From Streptosporangium subroseum (GTDB lineage Bacteria; Actinomycetota; Actinomycetes; Streptosporangiales; Streptosporangiaceae): a stretch of DNA of 64,000 nucleotides. The position numbers and the translations under genes are program-made. Where the stretch lies: positions 1-64,000 of the forward strand of contig NZ_FZOD01000019.1 of the NCBI RefSeq assembly GCF_900188345.1. Reading direction: 5' to 3'. Below, piece by piece: positions 60,090 through 64,000 of the stretch; position 1 is the stretch's first letter; each line of letters begins with the position of its first letter. Below the pieces are notes generated by a model, which saw only the letters and a list, made by a program, of their open reading frames with translations, searched no databases and was not told where the DNA came from.

Positions 60090-61385
60090 TTAGGAGGCTT
60101 GGGCGGCGGCCTTGGCGGCGAGGGGGAGGGCGTCGGCGATGCGGGACAGAGCGTCGTCGTCGTGGGCGGCGGACAGGAACCAGGCCTCGTAGGCCGACGG
60201 CGGCAGGTAGACGCCCTGGTCGAGCATCGCGTGGAAGAACGCCCTGTGGGCGGTGACGTTCTGCTTCTGGGCCCCGGCGAAGTCGGTGACCTGGTCCTCG
60301 GTGAAGAAGATGGAGAACAGGCTGCCCGCGCGCTGCAGGCGGTGCGGCACACCCGCGGCGGCCAGGGAGTCGGCGACGGCGCGGCCGATGATCAGGGCCG
60401 CGGCGTCGACCCGGTCGTAGACCCCCTCGTCGCAGGCGCGCAGGGTGGCGAGGCCGGCGGCGCAGGCCAGCGGGTTACCGGAGAGGGTGCCCGCCTGGTA
60501 GACCGGCCCCTCGGGGGCGAGATGGGCCATGACATCGGCGCGCCCGCCGAACGCGGCGGCGGGCAGGCCGCCGCCCATGACCTTGCCGAAGGTCATCAGG
60601 TCGGCGTCGACCGGATCCAGCCCGTACCAGCCGGACTCCGACACCCGGAAACCGGTGAGCACCTCATCGATGATCAGCAGGGCTCCGTGCGCGGTGCAGA
60701 GTTCGCGCAGCTTGGCGTTGAAACCGTCCAGCGGCGGGACGACGCCCATGTTGGCGGGGCACGCCTCGGTGATCACACAAGCGATCTCGGGACCGAAGGT
60801 CTGGAACGCCTCGGTCACCGCCTCGATCGAGTTGTAGGGCAGCACCAGGGTGTCGGCGGCGGAGGCGCCGGTCACGCCGGGGGTGTCGGGCAGGCCGAAG
60901 GTGACCACTCCGGATCCGGCCGCGGCAAGCAGGGCGTCCACGTGGCCGTGGTAGCAGCCCGCGAACTTGACGATCTTGGATCGGCCGGTGAAGCCGCGTG
61001 CCAGCCGTACCGCGGACATGGTGGCCTCGGTGCCCGAGCTGACCAGACGCACCTTCTCCACCGGGTCCACCAGGGCGACGATCTCCTCCGCGAGCTCGAC
61101 CTCACCGGGCGTCGCCGTACCGAACGAGGTGCCGTCCCTCAGCGCCTCCTCCAGCGCCTCGATCACGGCCGGGTGCCGGTGCCCGAGGATCATGGGGCCC
61201 CAGGAGCAGACCAGGTCCACGTAGCGGTTGCCGTCCACATCGGTGATGTAGGGCCCCTGTCCCGAGACCATGAAGCGAGGCGTGCCACCGACGGCGCCGA
61301 AGGCCCGGACCGGAGAGTTGACACCTCCCGGAACGATCTCACGCGCGCGGGCGAACAGGTCCTCGGAGTTCTTAGTACGGCTCAC
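60090..61385 (-). CDS. hemL: Glutamate-1-semialdehyde 2,1-aminomutase
   Basis: 431 aa. PLP-dependent class III aminotransferase fold; catalytic Lys in MTFGKVMGGGLPAAAFGG, with EIVPGGVNSPVRAFGAVGGT at the N-terminus and EPCPAN-type loop TEACPANMGVVPP. It makes 5-aminolevulinate, the first committed tetrapyrrole precursor from glutamate. GTG 61,385 (VSRTKNSEDLFARA) is preferred since a GGGGGG site precedes it. Confidence 0.93.
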   Translation of the reverse strand: MSRTKNSEDLFARAREIVPGGVNSPVRAFGAVGGTPRFMVSGQGPYITDVDGNRYVDLVCSWGPMILGHRHPAVIEALEEALRDGTSFGTATPGEVELAEEIVALVDPVEKVRLVSSGTEATMSAVRLARGFTGRSKIVKFAGCYHGHVDALLAAAGSGVVTFGLPDTPGVTGASAADTLVLPYNSIEAVTEAFQTFGPEIACVITEACPANMGVVPPLDGFNAKLRELCTAHGALLIIDEVLTGFRVSESGWYGLDPVDADLMTFGKVMGGGLPAAAFGGRADVMAHLAPEGPVYQAGTLSGNPLACAAGLATLRACDEGVYDRVDAAALIIGRAVADSLAAAGVPHRLQRAGSLFSIFFTEDQVTDFAGAQKQNVTAHRAFFHAMLDQGVYLPPSAYEAWFLSAAHDDDALSRIADALPLAAKAAAQAS

Positions 61386-61485
61386 GCCCCCCAGCGTAGT
61401 CACGAGGGCGGCCGACCCATTCCACGGGCGAGTGCGGCAAGGCAGCCGTCACCCGGAGGAAAGACTCAGTCCTTCGTCCGTTCAC

Positions 61486-61665
61486 CTTCGTACCGGCCGG
61501 GATGCTCCCCATCGCGAGAGCGCTCGCCGCCACGTCTGTTCGTCTTCGTACCGGCCGGGACGCTCCTCGTCACGAGAACGCTCACCACCGCGCGGTCGGC
61601 CGGCTCTACGGGGACAGCCGACTCGCTCTGCGGGGACGCTCACCGGCGCGCGGTCGGCCGGCGCC
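61486..61665 (-). repeat. 58-bp tandem repeat at the 3' end of the primase-like gene
   Basis: CTTCGTACCGGCCGGGA at 61,486 and 61,544, and GCTCACC-N2-CGCGCGGTCGGCCGGC at 61,580 and 61,638: two pairs, both 58 bp apart. About three units; the one nearest the gene ends at its stop codon. Confidence 0.8.
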
Positions 61666-62306
61666 TACTCGCAGGTGTCGGCGAGCCAGTCGAGGACGCG
61701 GAGCGGATCCGGCAGCGGGCGGCCGTCCGGGGGACGCAGCCATGAGCCGGGCCGGCCGGTCGGCAGGATCGAGGGCGGGGCGAGGACGTAGCTGTCGCGG
61801 CAGTGCCAGCGCAGGCCGGGCATCTCCTCGATGGTCGAGGGGCCGAAGTCGAGGGCACAGGACCACCACTCGTCCTCGTCCTCGGAGGCGTTGCGGGTGG
61901 CCACGTAGAAAAGGATCCGGTCGCCGCCGTCGGCGACCGGACCTGATACGGCTCCGGCGGAGTCCATGTTCGCGAGGGCGGTGCGCCCCGCGGCGAGCGG
62001 TACGTCGAAGACATCGAAGACCCGGCCCGTGGGGAGGATCACATTCGCCTCGGGCTCGCGCTGCCACCAGTGGGTGAGCTGGGTGGGGTCGGTGGTGGCC
62101 TGCATCTGCCAGGCCCGCGAGAGCGGGTGCGCGCCCGGGTCGGGACAGCCGATGCGATCGCACGAGCAGGAGCGGGAACCGCCCCGAAGCGGCCGTGCGC
62201 CGGGACAGCTCGCCCAGCCCAGCGCGGCATACTCCAGAACAGAATTGATCATCTGCTTTGGATGAGCATGCCGTCTACTTCGACGAACCAGCGGTACCCC
62301 CACCAT
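61665..62306 (-). CDS. Bifunctional DNA primase/polymerase (prim-pol)-domain protein
   Basis: 213 aa. The prim-pol N-terminal domain is seen in VLEYAALGWASCPGARPL, the CSCDRIGCPDPGAHP zinc-like Cys region, GRVFDVFDVPLAAG (two acidic residues of the active site), and a YVLAPPSILPTGRPGSWLR end. These are found in plasmids and in chromosomal actinomycete genes; no helicase part is attached. ATG 62,306 has GGAGG about 6 nt upstream. It lies between hemB and hemL. Confidence 0.82.
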   Translation of the reverse strand: MVGVPLVRRSRRHAHPKQMINSVLEYAALGWASCPGARPLRGGSRSCSCDRIGCPDPGAHPLSRAWQMQATTDPTQLTHWWQREPEANVILPTGRVFDVFDVPLAAGRTALANMDSAGAVSGPVADGGDRILFYVATRNASEDEDEWWSCALDFGPSTIEEMPGLRWHCRDSYVLAPPSILPTGRPGSWLRPPDGRPLPDPLRVLDWLADTCE

Positions 62307-62497
62307 TGTGTCCTCCGTCATCCGCGCATCCCGCGTGCACCCGGGTGCGAAGACATATCCACATGCTGGTTAATAAGGGACGTCAAACGCCCAGGGTTCA
62401 CGTCACCTGGGACACATCCGCACCGGTTCTCGCACTCTAACGCACGGACCACATAAGCAGACGGTAAACCCCCTGTTCTCAGCATGTGCCGCACATC

Positions 62498-63484
62498 TCA
62501 CCTCAGTTTTCGAGCCACCTCCGTCGCCCAGTAGGTGAGGATCATGTCCGCTCCGGCACGGCGGATGGCAATCAGTGACTCCATGATCACTCGATCCCGG
62601 TCGACCCAGCCGTTCGCCGCCGCGGCCTCGACCATCGCGTACTCCCCGCTGACCTGGTAGGCGGCCACCGGCACGTCCACCAGGTCACGCACCTGGCGCA
62701 GGATGTCGAGGTAGGCCAGCGCGGGCTTGACCATCACGGCGTCGGCGCCCTCGTCGAGGTCCAGCCGGACCTCGCGCAGCGCCTCTCCAACCGGCCCCGC
62801 CCCGTCCTGCTGGTAGGCGTTGCGGTCGCCGAACTGCGGCGCGCACTCGGCGGCCTCGCGGAAGGGGCCGTAGAACGCCGAGGCGTATTTGGCGGAGTAG
62901 GCGAGGATCGGGATCTGCTCGAAGCCGTCGCCGTCCAGCGCCGCACGGATCGCGGCGACCTGACCGTCCATCATGCCGCTGGGCGCGATGACCTGCGATC
63001 CCGCTCGGGCCTGAGCCACCGCGGCGGCCGCGTAGCGCTCCAGGGTGGCGTCGTTGTCGACCTCGCCGCCGGGCGTCAGGATGCCGCAGTGCCCGTGGTC
63101 GGTGAACTCGTCCAGGCAGGTGTCGGTCATCACGACCAGCGTGTCACCCACGTCGGCGACGAGGTCGGCGACGGCCTGCTGGACGATCCCCTTCGGATCG
63201 TCGGCCGCCGACCCGCGACCGTCCTTCACCGCGGGGATGCCGAACAGTATCAACCCGCCGACCCCCGCCTCGGCCGCCTCGTGAGCGGCCTTGCGCAGCG
63301 AGTCGCGGGTGTGCTGGAACACCCCGGGCATCGAGCCGATCGGGCTCGGCTCGCCGATGCCCTCCTTCACGAACATGGGCAGCACCAGCTCCGCCGGGTG
63401 CAATCGGGTGCCGGCGACCATCCGGCGCATCGATGCCGTACGACGGAGTCTGCGGGGCCGTACGGCAGGGAACTGTGCGGTCAT
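62498..63484 (-). CDS. hemB: Porphobilinogen synthase (delta-aminolevulinic acid dehydratase)
   Basis: 328 aa. The two Schiff-base lysines are in AYSAKYASAFYGPF and VMVKPALAYLDI. The metal loop reads TDTCLDEFTDHGHCG: two of the three Cys used by zinc enzymes are present and the middle one is Asp, which is common in actinomycetes. It condenses two 5-aminolevulinates. GGGGGAG precedes the ATG at 63,484. Confidence 0.94.
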   Translation of the reverse strand: MTAQFPAVRPRRLRRTASMRRMVAGTRLHPAELVLPMFVKEGIGEPSPIGSMPGVFQHTRDSLRKAAHEAAEAGVGGLILFGIPAVKDGRGSAADDPKGIVQQAVADLVADVGDTLVVMTDTCLDEFTDHGHCGILTPGGEVDNDATLERYAAAAVAQARAGSQVIAPSGMMDGQVAAIRAALDGDGFEQIPILAYSAKYASAFYGPFREAAECAPQFGDRNAYQQDGAGPVGEALREVRLDLDEGADAVMVKPALAYLDILRQVRDLVDVPVAAYQVSGEYAMVEAAAANGWVDRDRVIMESLIAIRRAGADMILTYWATEVARKLR

Positions 63485-63568
63485 GGTGTCTCCCCCTTCC
63501 CCCGGCCGGTAGGGGACTGCGGGCCGGAGGACCTCGGTGTCTGTTCCGGTGCGCCGCTTCCGAGGCGG

Positions 63569-63765
63569 CCACCGTTCGACGCGACGCGTCGCCCAACGTT
63601 GCTCCACCGCTCGACGCGGCGAGCCGTCCAACGTGCTCCACCGTTCAGTGCGGCGAGCCCTCCAATGTGCCTAACCGTTCAGTTCGAACCGTCCATCGTG
63701 GTGCACCGTCCGGCGCGACGAGCCGTCGAACGTGACTCGCCGTCCACGGCGGCTCGTGACGTCGT
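63569..63765. repeat. ~34-bp tandem repeat between hemD and hemB
   Basis: Six units starting with a CCACCG-like motif at about 63,569, 63,604, 63,638, 63,671, 63,703 and 63,737, each ending near GTCCAACGTG. Identity between neighbours is fair and drops at both ends. They fill most of the 328-bp gap. Confidence 0.75.
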
Positions 63766-63812
63766 GGACGCCTCGTCCGCCGCCGCCGCTCTCGGCGGCC
63801 ATCACACCAAGG

Positions 63813-64000
63813 TTACTTGGCGCGGCGCCGGGCTCCCCGCCGGGTCTGCGAGGGCCTGCGGGGAAGATCTCCGGCCGTGACCGCGGCCTGGCGCTGCTTC
63901 GCACCATACTCGGCCAGCGCGGCGGCGAGTGCGGAAGCCGATGGTTTGTCGGACATCACGTCGACGCGGAGCCCGAACTCCTCGGCCGTCTTGGCGGTCT
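63813..64000 (-). CDS. hemD: Uroporphyrinogen-III synthase C-terminus (partial)
   Basis: The window ends inside this gene. The visible 61 residues (TAKTAEEFGLRVDVMSDKPS, then ALAAALAEYG) match the end of the HemD domain, found in actinomycetes fused to a uroporphyrinogen-III methyltransferase. A basic tail (RRPSQTRRGARRRAK) follows. TAA stop at 63,813-63,815. Upstream of hemB and hemL on the same strand, as in other actinomycete heme clusters. Confidence 0.75.
   Translation of the reverse strand, partial: TAKTAEEFGLRVDVMSDKPSASALAAALAEYGAKQRQAAVTAGDLPRRPSQTRRGARRRAK

Noticed and set aside
63569..63765. CRISPR array upstream of hemB
   Set aside because: The ~34-bp units follow each other directly without spacers, identity is low, and no cas genes are present.

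Overview
The window is high-GC actinomycete DNA, probably from a Streptosporangiales-like organism. This is inferred from BldC-type and MmyB-type regulators, menaquinone-linked respiration (MenG and MenJ next to a 14-gene nuo operon), system II cytochrome c maturation, DinB/TIGR03086 proteins and strong GC3 bias. No tRNA, rRNA, CRISPR array or intact integrase was seen.

Layout. (1) 1-4,400: TetR/SDR pair, YeaQ-type membrane protein, DUF3224 protein beside a transposase remnant, and a multi-pass membrane protein. (2) 4,376-27,128 is an accessory region. It holds four toxin-antitoxin loci (4.5-5.1, 17.7-18.5, 18.8-19.7 and 25.7-26.4 kb), a decayed PIN toxin, fragments of DUF3800, SDR, ALDH, IS3-type and IS5-type genes, a molybdenum hydroxylase operon (7.1-11.0 kb), a secreted subtilase, an orphan HsdR_N-like nuclease and several regulator/enzyme pairs. 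It is studded with five decayed copies of the 3' end of msrA. All lie in the same orientation as the intact msrA at 26,439-27,128 and they separate the small gene blocks. (3) 27.2-30.3 kb: RarD, a MarR/RidA pair and a polyprenyl diphosphate synthase. (4) 30.3-48.4 kb, minus strand: nuoA to nuoN, preceded by menJ and menG. A perfect Rex-type operator lies in front of menJ. (5) 48.5-52.5 kb: secreted beta-propeller, DUF4229 protein, BldC, a lethal-factor-like metallopeptidase pair and a PLDc_N membrane protein. (6) 52.5-57.2 kb, minus: histidine phosphatase, TlpA, CcdA, ResB and CcsB. (7) 57.5-60.0 kb: LysR diverging from an EamA exporter, then a Uma2 nuclease. (8) 60.1-64.0 kb, minus: hemD (cut by the window edge), hemB, a primase/polymerase-domain gene and hemL.

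How it fits together. Regions 4, 6 and 8 form one respiratory block: complex I, the quinone it reduces (polyprenyl synthase, MenG, MenJ), heme synthesis and cytochrome c assembly. Rex would tie complex I and MenJ to the NADH/NAD+ ratio.

Most unusual signals. (a) The msrA-3'-end repeats partition an accessory region, as if msrA had been a repeated integration or recombination target. (b) Intercistronic mini-ORFs in the nuo operon are built from a ~66-bp repeat. Each unit runs from a start codon to a Shine-Dalgarno sequence, so nuoG takes its ribosome binding site from the repeat. They encode related short peptides and are coupled to nuoF and nuoG by 4-bp overlaps. (c) Several unrelated genes (TetR, rarD, LysR, primase-like) have about three tandem copies of their own 3' end, stop codon included, just downstream.
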